A stretch of 6,289 nucleotides of DNA from NCBI GenBank assembly GCA_031262005.1, contig JAISIO010000037.1:1-6289 (forward strand), given 5' to 3'. Positions within the stretch are counted from its first letter, which is position 1, and every line of letters starts with the position of its first letter. Below are positions 1 to 6,265 of the stretch, piece after piece. The notes beneath the pieces are model-generated. The model was not told the origin of the DNA. It saw only the letters and a program-made list of their open reading frames with translations, and ran no database searches. This DNA comes from Bacteroidales bacterium. GTDB taxonomy: Bacteria; Bacteroidota; Bacteroidia; Bacteroidales; UBA1715. The translations under genes were made by a program, and so were the position numbers.

Positions 1-393
1 GGTATGGAATTCGGCTCAACCACCGGACGCGCTCGCCGTTGCGGTTGGTTAGATTTGGTTGCGCTCAAATATGCCATTATGTTAAATGGTGTAACACAAT
101 TGTTTGTGATGAAAATTGATGTTCTCAATTCGTTCGACAGCATAAAAGTTTGCACCGCATACAATTATAAAGGTACAACAATAGATTATGTACCCGATGA
201 CTTGGAAAATGTAACACCTATATATCAAGAATTTGCAGGTTGGAAGCAGGATTTACCAATGAATACCTATGAAGAATTGCCGGAAGCAATTCATGCATAC
301 ATTGCATTTATAGAAAAAGAAACCGGCGTTCCGGTAACAATCGTTTCAACAGGTCCGGAGCGTGAAAAAACAATCGTACGCAAGAAAATTTAA
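1..393 (+). CDS. purA: Adenylosuccinate synthetase, C-terminal part (5' end outside window)
   Basis: This is the last 130 residues of adenylosuccinate synthetase, the cytoplasmic enzyme that joins IMP and aspartate using GTP in the first committed step from IMP to AMP. The frame is open from base 1, and the ATG at position 4 is an internal codon, not the start. The fragment begins inside the conserved aspartate/IMP-binding loop (STTGRARRCGWLD, fragment residues 6-18) with its arginines intact. It continues with the MKID segment (37-40), equivalent to the guanine-recognising TKLD of the E. coli enzyme. Next come a KVCTAY strand and a VTPIYQEFAGW segment, and the fragment ends with the GTP-contacting STGPER motif near the C terminus. 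Full-length PurA is about 420-430 residues, so roughly 70% lies outside the window. No hairpin terminator is visible after the stop, so read-through into the gene at 459 is possible. Identification is secure. Confidence 0.96.
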   Translation, partial: GMEFGSTTGRARRCGWLDLVALKYAIMLNGVTQLFVMKIDVLNSFDSIKVCTAYNYKGTTIDYVPDDLENVTPIYQEFAGWKQDLPMNTYEELPEAIHAYIAFIEKETGVPVTIVSTGPEREKTIVRKKI

Positions 394-458
394 AGGTATT
401 ATAACCAAAATTTGACATATAAACTATCTAAATAAATAAACCATAAAAAGTTAAAGTT

Positions 459-680
459 ATGTATTGGACATTAGAATTAGCCTCAAAATTAGAAGACGCT
501 CCATGGCCAGCAACAAAAGATGAGTTGATAGATTTTGCTATTCGTTCGGGCGCACCGCTTGAAGTTATTGAAAATTTGCAAGAAATCGAAGACGAAGGCG
601 AAATGTACGAAAGCATTGAAGAAATATGGACAGACTATCCAAGTAAAGACGATTTCTTTTTCAACGAAGAAGAATACTAA
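459..680 (+). CDS. Small acidic DUF2795-like protein
   Basis: A 73-residue acidic protein with 22 Asp/Glu against 4 Lys/Arg. I recognise it as the short Bacteroidota protein usually labelled DUF2795, and no biochemical function is known to me. It starts MYWTLELASKLEDAPWPAT, followed by an amphipathic segment (KDELIDFAIRSGAPLEVIENLQEI, about 20-43) that looks like two short helices separated by a GAP turn. An acidic tail rich in aromatic residues ends in EEEY. It has no signal peptide, membrane segment or cysteine, so a soluble cytoplasmic protein is expected. The ATG at 459 follows an A/T-rich leader without a Shine-Dalgarno sequence, as is usual in Bacteroidota. The gene lies 65 bp after purA on the same strand. 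A TTGAC at 412-416 could be an upstream promoter element, but no matching TAnnTTTG follows it, so co-transcription with purA is equally possible. That this is a real gene is likely from its family resemblance and regular codon use. Confidence 0.85.
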   Translation: MYWTLELASKLEDAPWPATKDELIDFAIRSGAPLEVIENLQEIEDEGEMYESIEEIWTDYPSKDDFFFNEEEY

Positions 681-684
681 ATTT

Positions 685-744
685 AATGAATAATGAACAA
701 TGAATAATGTTTTATTACCCATTGTTAATTGTTCATTATTAATT
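685..744. repeat. Imperfect 25-bp inverted repeat (large AT-rich palindrome)
   Basis: The left arm (685-709) and right arm (720-744) are reverse complements at 22 of 25 positions and enclose a 10-base spacer. In RNA one of the three mismatches becomes a G-U pair, leaving two G-A mismatches, so a long AU-rich hairpin could form. The arms consist of degenerate AATGAATAATG/CATTATT-type units. The element starts 5 bases after the DUF2795-like stop and ends 13 bases before the DUF3127-like start. It may act as an attenuator, an mRNA-stabilising hairpin or a dispersed intergenic repeat. It has no GC-rich stem or U-tract like a classical terminator. Confidence 0.75.
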
Positions 745-757
745 GTTAATTGAAAAG

Positions 758-1123
758 ATGGAACTACAAGCTCAGTTACTAAAAATTCTTCCTGCTCAAA
801 CGGGACAAGGGAGAAACGGCACGTGGAAAAAACAAGAATACGTGTTTCAAACGCAGGATCAATACCCGAAACAGGTATGTATAGCAGTGTGGGGAGACCG
901 TGTGAACGAAAAAGATATGTTCCCCGGAACGCAGTACACTATTTCTTTTGACATAGAAAGCCGCGAATATAACGGTAGATATTTTACCGAAGCAAAAGCA
1001 TGGAAAATAGTGCCTGCACAAAGCGGAAATGCTCCTGCTCAAAACACTCAAATACCGCCGGCATTTGATGCTCCTATGCCAAGCGAACCCGCTTTTGAAC
1101 CTTCGGACGATTTGCCGTTTTAA
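758..1123 (+). CDS. DUF3127-like protein with SSB-like acidic C-terminal tip
   Basis: A 121-residue soluble protein that I recognise as the Bacteroidota DUF3127 family, whose function is not established. Residues 1-87 form a compact beta-rich body: MELQAQLLKILPAQTG, then GTWKKQEYVFQTQ, then KQVCIAVWGD, then a strand containing SFDIESREYNGRYFTEAKAWKI. The order of strands and the SREYNGRYFTEAKAW stretch resemble an OB-fold as in single-stranded-DNA-binding proteins. A Pro/Ala-rich flexible linker (about 88-116) leads to the terminal residues DDLPF, very like the DDIPF tip with which bacterial SSB recruits repair and replication partners. I infer, but cannot show, a role in nucleic-acid binding or as an SSB-like hub. 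The ATG at 758 is chosen because the family begins with MEL-type residues. An in-frame TTG at 743 lies inside the palindrome arm and would add an unrelated MLIEK. There is no Shine-Dalgarno; the leader is TTAATTGAAAAG. Existence is near certain, family likely, function open. Confidence 0.88.
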   Translation: MELQAQLLKILPAQTGQGRNGTWKKQEYVFQTQDQYPKQVCIAVWGDRVNEKDMFPGTQYTISFDIESREYNGRYFTEAKAWKIVPAQSGNAPAQNTQIPPAFDAPMPSEPAFEPSDDLPF

Positions 1124-1159
1124 CTTTTTTGGAAGGCAAACAATGCGATTGTAACAGAT

Positions 1160-1193
1160 AAACGCAGATTTTTAATTTCTAAAATCTGCGTTT
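1160..1193. terminator. Bidirectional intrinsic terminator between convergent genes
   Basis: A perfect 13-bp stem (AAACGCAGATTTT at 1160-1172 with its exact reverse complement at 1181-1193) closes an 8-base loop. The stem has a CGCAGA core and is flanked by A residues on the left and T residues on the right, so it reads as a hairpin plus U-rich tail on either strand. It lies 36 bases after the DUF3127-like stop on the plus strand and 64 bases past the membrane protease stop on the minus strand, where a shared terminator for converging transcription is expected. The T-tract is short (four T, then GTTGT), so efficiency may be moderate. Confidence 0.85.
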
Positions 1194-1257
1194 TGTTGTA
1201 TTTACCTCTTATTTGCACAAAACAAAAGGCGCAAACTAAACCCACGCTATCTATCCC

Positions 1258-2088
1258 CTATTTCCCCCGCACCAATTTAACTATGGTTGTAATGGCAAAC
1301 GTAATCACAAAATTAACCGTAGAAATACAAATAGCAAAAAGCAACAATGCATACAAATAGTGCATAACGTGCGAAGTTGCAAGCAACGCCACTACCGGAA
1401 ACTCCCAAATTTCGGCTATAAACATACCCAACAAAAGAATTACACACAGTACCAACAGCCCGCGAAACATGGTGCGAACGTCGGGCATACTCAGTTGCAT
1501 GTGCGATGCTATGGCAAGCGTAAGATATAGGTAAACCCAGAATTGCCACAAAGAAAAATCTTGCTGTTTAAAAAACTGCCAAAACCCCACAAAAGCTTGT
1601 TGCAAAAAATGCCCAATAGTAGTAAAAAAGGTTAGAAACGAAATGTTGTTCAACGGCACAATTGGCGTTGAAGGCAATATGAAGGTTTCGGAAAAGAACA
1701 ATACCGTTATAAAATAGAGTGCCAAAACACCTATTATAATCGGTCCGCAGCCAATAAAGAAATTTCCTACTGCTTGATACCAATTACGGCTATTGTAACT
1801 GTGCGTTACGTAACCAAGCGTCCCGTCTTGTTTATTGGGTTTAAAAAGTTGAATATCGGTAATTTTATGATTAAAAATAACGCAAAACAGCGCGTGTCCC
1901 AATTCATGCAACGGAACTCCTATCCAACCTGTTAGATATATATCAACAGAAGGAATGCCTGCTTTTACAAACAAATTTCGAGTACTTCGTGAAAGGAAAT
2001 ACAACACTAGTCCGAATACAAACGGAAGTATCACAAGTAGCCACAGCAATTGAGCATAGTGGAATATGAGTGAGGTAAGGAAGTTCAT
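1258..2088 (-). CDS. M50-like integral membrane zinc metalloprotease
   Basis: A 276-residue, very hydrophobic protein with about six to eight predicted membrane segments (roughly 10-32, 54-73, 112-134, 148-170, 182-198, 207-227, 231-252 and 250-272; boundaries are estimates by eye). The second segment carries GVPLHELGHALF, with HELGH at residues 61-65, the HExxH zinc-binding motif. In intramembrane proteases of the S2P/M50 type this motif is likewise buried in a membrane helix. A later segment contains ASHMQLSMPDVR, whose Asp203 is a candidate third zinc ligand; M50 enzymes supply an Asp from a distal helix. The GCGPIIIG stretch (113-120) resembles the Gly-Pro motif found in the family. There is no PDZ domain, so it is not an RseP-type enzyme, and the substrate is unknown. 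It may release membrane-bound regulators or act on envelope proteins, but this is inference. The ATG is preceded by an A-rich leader without Shine-Dalgarno. The gene follows the methyltransferase gene by 174 bp and has a candidate promoter of its own at 2236-2243. Confidence 0.8.
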   Translation of the reverse strand: MNFLTSLIFHYAQLLWLLVILPFVFGLVLYFLSRSTRNLFVKAGIPSVDIYLTGWIGVPLHELGHALFCVIFNHKITDIQLFKPNKQDGTLGYVTHSYNSRNWYQAVGNFFIGCGPIIIGVLALYFITVLFFSETFILPSTPIVPLNNISFLTFFTTIGHFLQQAFVGFWQFFKQQDFSLWQFWVYLYLTLAIASHMQLSMPDVRTMFRGLLVLCVILLLGMFIAEIWEFPVVALLATSHVMHYLYALLLFAICISTVNFVITFAITTIVKLVRGK

Positions 2089-2102
2089 AGTTCTGTTTTT
2101 AA

Positions 2103-2147
2103 AGGAGTTAGAGGAGTTAGAGGAGTTAGAGGAGTTAGAGAAGTTAG
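2103..2147. repeat. Five tandem copies of a 9-bp repeat
   Basis: The unit AGGAGTTAG is repeated head to tail at 2103, 2112, 2121 and 2130 without change. A fifth copy (AGAAGTTAG) at 2139 differs by one base. On the minus strand, the direction of the flanking genes, the unit reads CTAACTCCT, so the tract would lie in the 5' leader of the membrane protease mRNA, ending 14 bases before its ATG. Such perfect short tandem arrays can change copy number by strand slippage. The 3' end of the array is complementary to the adjoining CTCTAA (TTAGAG 2135-2140 with 2148-2153, 7-base loop). Confidence 0.95.
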
Positions 2148-2175
2148 CTCTAATCTCTACACTCTAATCACTAAT

Positions 2176-2196
2176 CATTAACCATTAACCATTAAC
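2176..2196. repeat. Three tandem copies of a 7-bp repeat (CATTAAC)
   Basis: CATTAAC occurs three times in direct succession at 2176-2182, 2183-2189 and 2190-2196, preceded by partly related CTAATCACTAAT sequence. It is in the same leader as the 9-bp array, about 30 bases further from the protease start. No function can be assigned; it may have arisen by slippage of low-complexity intergenic DNA. Confidence 0.9.
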
Positions 2197-2235
2197 TACA
2201 TCAAAGCCCTGAGGATCTCGAAGCCACTTTGTTTT

Positions 2236-2243
2236 CAAATGTA
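2236..2243 (-). promoter_or_regulatory. Candidate Bacteroidota -7 promoter box for the membrane protease gene
   Basis: On the minus strand this reads TACATTTG, an exact match to the Bacteroidota -7 consensus TAnnTTTG. It lies just after the methyltransferase stop and would start transcription near 2230, giving a leader of about 140 bases that contains both tandem repeats. No clear TTG is found at the expected -33 distance, and an eight-base motif with two free positions can occur by chance in AT-rich DNA. Confidence 0.5.
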
Positions 2244-2262
2244 TTTTTAAAAGTTTCCTTAT

Positions 2263-2805
2263 CTAAAGCATTCGTTTTCCATATAGTTCCCACAACACCA
2301 TGCCAAACGTAACCGCTACATTAAACGAATGTTTAGTGCCAAACTGCGGTATTTCAATACACACATCACACAGATCCATTACGGCATTGCTCACGCCAAA
2401 TACTTCGTTGCCCATAATAAGAGCTATTTTTTTGTGCGCAGGCAGCGCAAAATTTTGCAGCATAATGCTTCCCTGCGCTTGTTCCACGGCAATAATTGTA
2501 TACCCCTGCCGCTTCAAATCAATCACTTGTTCTTCGGTAGATTGCGCATAGCTCCATGCAACCGAAAGTTGCGCACCGAGAGCAGTTTTTTGAATCTCTT
2601 TATTCGGCGGCGTACAAGTAATGCCGCATAAATACAGATGTTCTACCAAAAATGCATCGGAAGTACGAAAAATAGAACCCACATTATGTGCACTGCGCAC
2701 ATTATCGAGCACCACCACAACCGGCATTTTCGGTGTTTCTTTATATTCCTCTACTGATTTTCTGCCCAATTCTTCGCTTTCGAGTTTTTTTATATCTGTT
2801 TGCAT
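2263..2805 (-). CDS. SpoU/TrmH-family RNA 2'-O-ribose methyltransferase
   Basis: A 180-residue SPOUT-class methyltransferase that transfers a methyl group from S-adenosylmethionine to a ribose 2'-OH in tRNA or rRNA. The three family motifs are present in order. Motif 1 is LDNVRSAHNVGSIFRTSDAF (33-52), with Asn41 and the catalytic Arg47. Motif 2 is ALIMGNEVFGVS (128-139). Motif 3 is CIEIPQFGTKHSFNVAVTFG (149-168), which with motif 2 forms the knotted cofactor site. The usual SLNVS of motif 3 is SFNVAV here, a mild variation. Residues 1-30 (MQTDIKKLESEELGRKSVEE...) are a short polar extension typical of the Bacteroidota homologues. The L30e/L7Ae-like N-terminal domain of RlmB is absent, so this is a minimal single-domain form, and the exact nucleotide target cannot be read from the sequence. 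An in-frame ATG at 2907 would add 34 residues, but the promoter box at 2828-2835 lies inside that extension and homologous sequence begins near the ATG at 2805. I therefore use 2805. Confidence 0.92.
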   Translation of the reverse strand: MQTDIKKLESEELGRKSVEEYKETPKMPVVVVLDNVRSAHNVGSIFRTSDAFLVEHLYLCGITCTPPNKEIQKTALGAQLSVAWSYAQSTEEQVIDLKRQGYTIIAVEQAQGSIMLQNFALPAHKKIALIMGNEVFGVSNAVMDLCDVCIEIPQFGTKHSFNVAVTFGMVLWELYGKRML

Positions 2806-2827
2806 TGCGTTGGAGTTTGTTTTTTTG

Positions 2828-2835
2828 CAAAAGTA
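2828..2835 (-). promoter_or_regulatory. Candidate -7 promoter box for the RNA methyltransferase gene
   Basis: The minus strand reads TACTTTTG, an exact fit to TAnnTTTG. Transcription would start near 2821-2824 and leave a leader of about 16-18 bases before the ATG at 2805. No TTG is seen at the usual -33 distance. The position decides between the two possible starts of the methyltransferase, because an ATG at 2907 would be upstream of the transcript. Confidence 0.6.
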
Positions 2836-2922
2836 CATATTCTGCCGAAATTTATACCCTGTAATTGCATTCTGCGCACAAACTTTCTTAACTAAATACG
2901 AATTCATAATGCGTAATTTATG

Positions 2923-2930
2923 TATCTTTG
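2923..2930 (+). promoter_or_regulatory. Candidate -7 promoter box for secA
   Basis: TATCTTTG matches the Bacteroidota -7 consensus TAnnTTTG exactly. It sits 20 bases before the secA ATG, predicting a start of transcription around 2934-2937 and a leader of about 15 bases. The upstream region has only TTC (2903-2905) at a 17-base spacing in place of the -33 TTG. The leader TTTACAAAAAC has no Shine-Dalgarno, as is normal for the phylum. Confidence 0.65.
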
Positions 2931-2950
2931 CGCATTAAATTTACAAAAAC

Positions 2951-5900
2951 ATGAACCTACTACAATCCATTCTTCAAATATTTATTGGAGGAAACAAGTC
3001 GGAACGAGATATAAAAAATATACGTCCCATTCTTGATGCAATCAAATCGTTTGAGCAAGAGTATGAAGCAAAAACCTTAGACGAATTGCGAGCCGTTTCA
3101 CAAGCATTACGAGCCGAAATTCAATCGGCAATCAGCCCATTACAGCAAAAAATTGATGCAATTACGCAGGAACTTGCCGATAATCAAACTCTTTCGTTTG
3201 CCAATCGCGAAGATATGTACGACCAAATCGACGGTTTGAAAAAAGATATTGATGCCGCTATTGCAAAAAAATTAGACGAAATTTTACCGCAGGCATTTGC
3301 ACTTGTTAAAGAAACTGCTCGCCGATTCGCCAACAAGGAAATACTGGAAGTTACAGCAACAGAATTTGACAAAAATCTTGCAACACACAGCGATTTTGTA
3401 AGCATAGAAGGCAATAAAGCACTGTGGAAAAACACGTGGCGAGCAGGTGGAAATATGATACAATGGGATATGGTGCACTACGATGTACAACTCATTGGAG
3501 GTACAATTTTGCATCAAGGAAAAATTGCCGAAATGGCTACTGGTGAGGGAAAAACGCTTGTGGCTACATTGCCTGTATTTTTGAATGCTCTGCCGGGAAT
3601 GGGCGTTCACGTGGTTACGGTGAATGATTACCTTGCTCGACGCGACTCGGAGTGGATGGGTCCTTTGTACCAATTTCACGGGTTAAGCGTAGATTGCATA
3701 GACCGCCACGAACCACATTCCGAAGCTCGCCGCAATGCCTACAAAGCCGACATTACCTTTGGTACGAATAACGAATTTGGCTTCGATTATTTGCGCGATA
3801 ATATGTCGAGCACACCCGATGAATTGGTACAACGACCACACAATTTTGCCATTGTCGATGAGGTCGATAGCGTGTTGATTGACGATGCGCGAACACCGTT
3901 GATTATTTCCGGCCCTATTTCTAAAAAATCGAATAGCGATGAACTTTTTGTGGAATATCGTCCTAAGATTGAGAAAATTTACAACGCACAAAAAGCCTTA
4001 GTAACACGATTGCTCGTTGATGCTAAAAATCAAATCAATTCCGAAGATAAAAAAGTTGCCGAAGAGGGAGCCAAATTCCTGCTGCGAGCACACAAAGCAT
4101 TGCCAAAAACGAAAGCTCTTATAAAACTTTTGAGCGAGCAAGGCATGAAAACGTTGCTCACAAAAACCGAGAATTTTTATATGGCGGAAAACAACAAGCA
4201 CATGCACTTGGTTACCGACGATTTGTTTTTTGTGATTGACGAAAAAAATAATTCTATTGAATTAACCGAAAAAGGTATCGACTTTTTGTCGAGCGATATG
4301 GAAGATAAATCGTTTTTTATTCTTCCCGATATTGGTTCCGAAATTGCCGAAATCGAAAAATCGAATTTGAGCGATAGCGAAAAAATTGCTCGCAAAGACC
4401 AATTGGTTTTGGATTATTCCATAAAATCCGACCGTGTGCACGCCATTCAACAATTGCTGAAAGCCTACACCCTGTTTGAATTGGACGTGGAATATGTGGT
4501 GATGGACAATAAAGTAAAAATTGTGGACGAACAAACCGGTCGTATTATGGAAGGCAGACGCTATTCCGACGGTTTGCACCAAGCTATTGAAGCGAAAGAA
4601 CGGGTAAAAGTAGAAGCCGCAACACAGACACACGCCACCATTACGCTGCAAAATTATTTCCGTATGTATAAAAAACTTTCGGGAATGACTGGTACCGCTG
4701 AAACCGAAGCAAAAGAATTTTGGGATATTTACAAATTGGAAGTTGTGGTGGCACCAACCAACAAACCAATTGCCCGTATTGACAAAGACGACTTGGTGTA
4801 CAAAACTCGCCGCGAAAAATACAATGCCGTAATAGAACACGTGCAAGAATTAGTGCAAGCCGGTCGTCCGGTATTGGTGGGTACTACTTCGGTTGAAATT
4901 TCGGAACTTTTGAGTAAAATGCTCAAAATGAGAAACATAAAACACAACGTATTGAATGCCAAGCAACATCAGAAAGAAGCTGAAATTGTTGCCGAAGCAG
5001 GTCAAGCCGGAACGGTTACAATTGCCACCAATATGGCAGGTCGTGGTACCGATATTAAACTATCGCAGGCAGTGAAAGATGCCGGCGGTTTGGCAATAGT
5101 GGGTACCGAACGCCACGAAAGTCGCCGCGTAGACCGTCAGTTGCGTGGTCGTGCCGGACGACAAGGCGACCCGGGTTCTTCGCAATTTTTCGTTTCGTTG
5201 GAAGATAATCTTATGCGTATGTTCGGTTCCGACCGTATTGCCCGCATTATGGACAGACTTGGGCTTGAAGAAGGCGAGGTTATTCAACATTCTATGATTT
5301 CAAAATCAATAGAACGCGCACAACGCAAAGTTGAAGAAAATCACTTTGGAGTGCGTAAACGCCTGCTTGAATACGATGACGTGATGAACTCGCAACGTGA
5401 GGTGATTTACAGCAAACGCCGCCACGCTTTGTTTGGCGAACGCATTGGCGTAGATTTCTCGAATATGATGTACGACCTCTGCGCCGGCATTATCAGCCAA
5501 ACTCACGGACAGGTAGAATACGAAGACTTCCGTATGGAGCTTTTGCGTGTGCTTTCGTTGGAAAGTTCAATTACCGAAAAAGAATTTATGCAACTTTCAA
5601 CCGACGATTTGACCGAAAAACTATACAGCGAATTGTTACAAATTTACGATCGTAGGGCACAAACAATTGCGCAACAAGCATTCCCTAAAATCAAAGAAGT
5701 ATTTGAAAACGAGGGAGCTAAATACAAAAATATTGTAGTGCCTATTTCTGATGGTAAAGGAGTTTTCAGTGTTCTTACCAATTTGGAACGTGCCACACAA
5801 ACAGAAGGAAAAGAAGTAGTTCGCTCGTTCCTAAAAGCACTGATTTTAATGCGTATAGACGATGCGTGGAAAGAACATTTGCGAGAATTGGACGATTTGA

Positions 5901-6265
5901 AACAATCGGTACAAAATGCCAGCTATGAACAAAAAGACCCATTGTTGATTTACAAATTCGAGTCGTTTAATTTATTTCAATCAATGCTTGAACAAGTGAA
6001 TAAAGAAGTGGTTTCGAGCGTATTAAAGGCACAAATTCCACAAATGGCGCGAGCCGAAGAAGGACACGAACGCCGCAACAGCGATATGCAACGAATGCAA
6101 ATGCACCGCAACAATCCGTTTGCCGGCAACAGTACCGACACTCGCGAAGTGCAACGAAAAGCACCCGTGCGCATTGAAAATAAAGTAGGACGAAACGACC
6201 CCTGCCCCTGCGGAAGCGGAAAGAAATTTAAAAGCTGCCATGGAAAAGTGGGCAATGTAGAGTAA
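2951..6265 (+). CDS. secA: Protein translocase ATPase SecA (long Bacteroidota form)
   Basis: A complete 1104-residue SecA, the motor ATPase that binds SecYEG at the inner membrane and drives unfolded preproteins across it. Walker A is MATGEGKT (195-202, Lys201) and Walker B is VDEVDS (302-307), followed by VLIDDARTPLIISGP. The preprotein-binding domain begins near 325 and returns at EQTGRIMEGRRYSDGLHQAI (527-546). SGMTGTAETEAKEF (577-590) is followed by the second nucleotide-binding domain with TNMAGRGTDIKL (693-704) and the arginine-finger region QLRGRAGRQGDPGSSQFF (730-747). The helical scaffold, wing and two-helix finger follow, with DDAWKEHL at 970-977. A Met/Arg-rich linker (about 1030-1078) leads to the zinc motif CPCGSGKKFKSCH (1085-1097). 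E. coli SecA has 901 residues; the extra length here is mostly a coiled-coil-like insertion near 57-110, another near 130-172, and extra sequence at about 345-470. All catalytic motifs are intact. The stop is 24 bases before the window edge, so its terminator is not visible. Confidence 0.98.
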   Translation: MNLLQSILQIFIGGNKSERDIKNIRPILDAIKSFEQEYEAKTLDELRAVSQALRAEIQSAISPLQQKIDAITQELADNQTLSFANREDMYDQIDGLKKDIDAAIAKKLDEILPQAFALVKETARRFANKEILEVTATEFDKNLATHSDFVSIEGNKALWKNTWRAGGNMIQWDMVHYDVQLIGGTILHQGKIAEMATGEGKTLVATLPVFLNALPGMGVHVVTVNDYLARRDSEWMGPLYQFHGLSVDCIDRHEPHSEARRNAYKADITFGTNNEFGFDYLRDNMSSTPDELVQRPHNFAIVDEVDSVLIDDARTPLIISGPISKKSNSDELFVEYRPKIEKIYNAQKALVTRLLVDAKNQINSEDKKVAEEGAKFLLRAHKALPKTKALIKLLSEQGMKTLLTKTENFYMAENNKHMHLVTDDLFFVIDEKNNSIELTEKGIDFLSSDMEDKSFFILPDIGSEIAEIEKSNLSDSEKIARKDQLVLDYSIKSDRVHAIQQLLKAYTLFELDVEYVVMDNKVKIVDEQTGRIMEGRRYSDGLHQAIEAKERVKVEAATQTHATITLQNYFRMYKKLSGMTGTAETEAKEFWDIYKLEVVVAPTNKPIARIDKDDLVYKTRREKYNAVIEHVQELVQAGRPVLVGTTSVEISELLSKMLKMRNIKHNVLNAKQHQKEAEIVAEAGQAGTVTIATNMAGRGTDIKLSQAVKDAGGLAIVGTERHESRRVDRQLRGRAGRQGDPGSSQFFVSLEDNLMRMFGSDRIARIMDRLGLEEGEVIQHSMISKSIERAQRKVEENHFGVRKRLLEYDDVMNSQREVIYSKRRHALFGERIGVDFSNMMYDLCAGIISQTHGQVEYEDFRMELLRVLSLESSITEKEFMQLSTDDLTEKLYSELLQIYDRRAQTIAQQAFPKIKEVFENEGAKYKNIVVPISDGKGVFSVLTNLERATQTEGKEVVRSFLKALILMRIDDAWKEHLRELDDLKQSVQNASYEQKDPLLIYKFESFNLFQSMLEQVNKEVVSSVLKAQIPQMARAEEGHERRNSDMQRMQMHRNNPFAGNSTDTREVQRKAPVRIENKVGRNDPCPCGSGKKFKSCHGKVGNVE

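Noticed and set aside
412..440. TTGACA followed by AT-rich DNA as a sigma70-like promoter before the DUF2795-like gene
   Set aside because: No good -10 box at 16-18 bases and no TAnnTTTG at the Bacteroidota spacing; too weak to annotate.
743..757. Alternative TTG start adding five residues to the DUF3127-like protein
   Set aside because: It lies in the palindrome arm; the ATG at 758 gives the family-like MEL start.
2103..2196. Possible CRISPR array
   Set aside because: Repeat units are 7-9 bp, directly adjacent without spacers, and no cas genes are nearby.
2202..2231. CAAAG...CTTTG inverted ends around a GAGGATCTC core as a regulatory hairpin
   Set aside because: Only five pairs match with a 20-base interior; not distinguishable from chance.
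2806..2907. N-terminal extension of the methyltransferase from the ATG at 2907
   Set aside because: The 34 extra residues do not look like the family, and the segment contains the likely promoter at 2828-2835 and low-complexity T-rich DNA.
2300..2938. Overlapping plus-strand open frames across the methyltransferase gene
   Set aside because: They are complementary to the SpoU motifs, which are clearly coded on the minus strand; the translations are Ser/Thr/Cys-rich and unlike any protein I know.
3284..3679. 131-codon open frame opposite the 5' part of secA
   Set aside because: Antisense shadow of the secA Walker A region, with no recognisable motif or own leader.
4262..4846. 194-codon open frame opposite secA
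   Set aside because: It lies entirely antisense to a conserved secA region; its Phe/His/Cys-rich translation is what the complement of this coding sequence produces and shows no domain.
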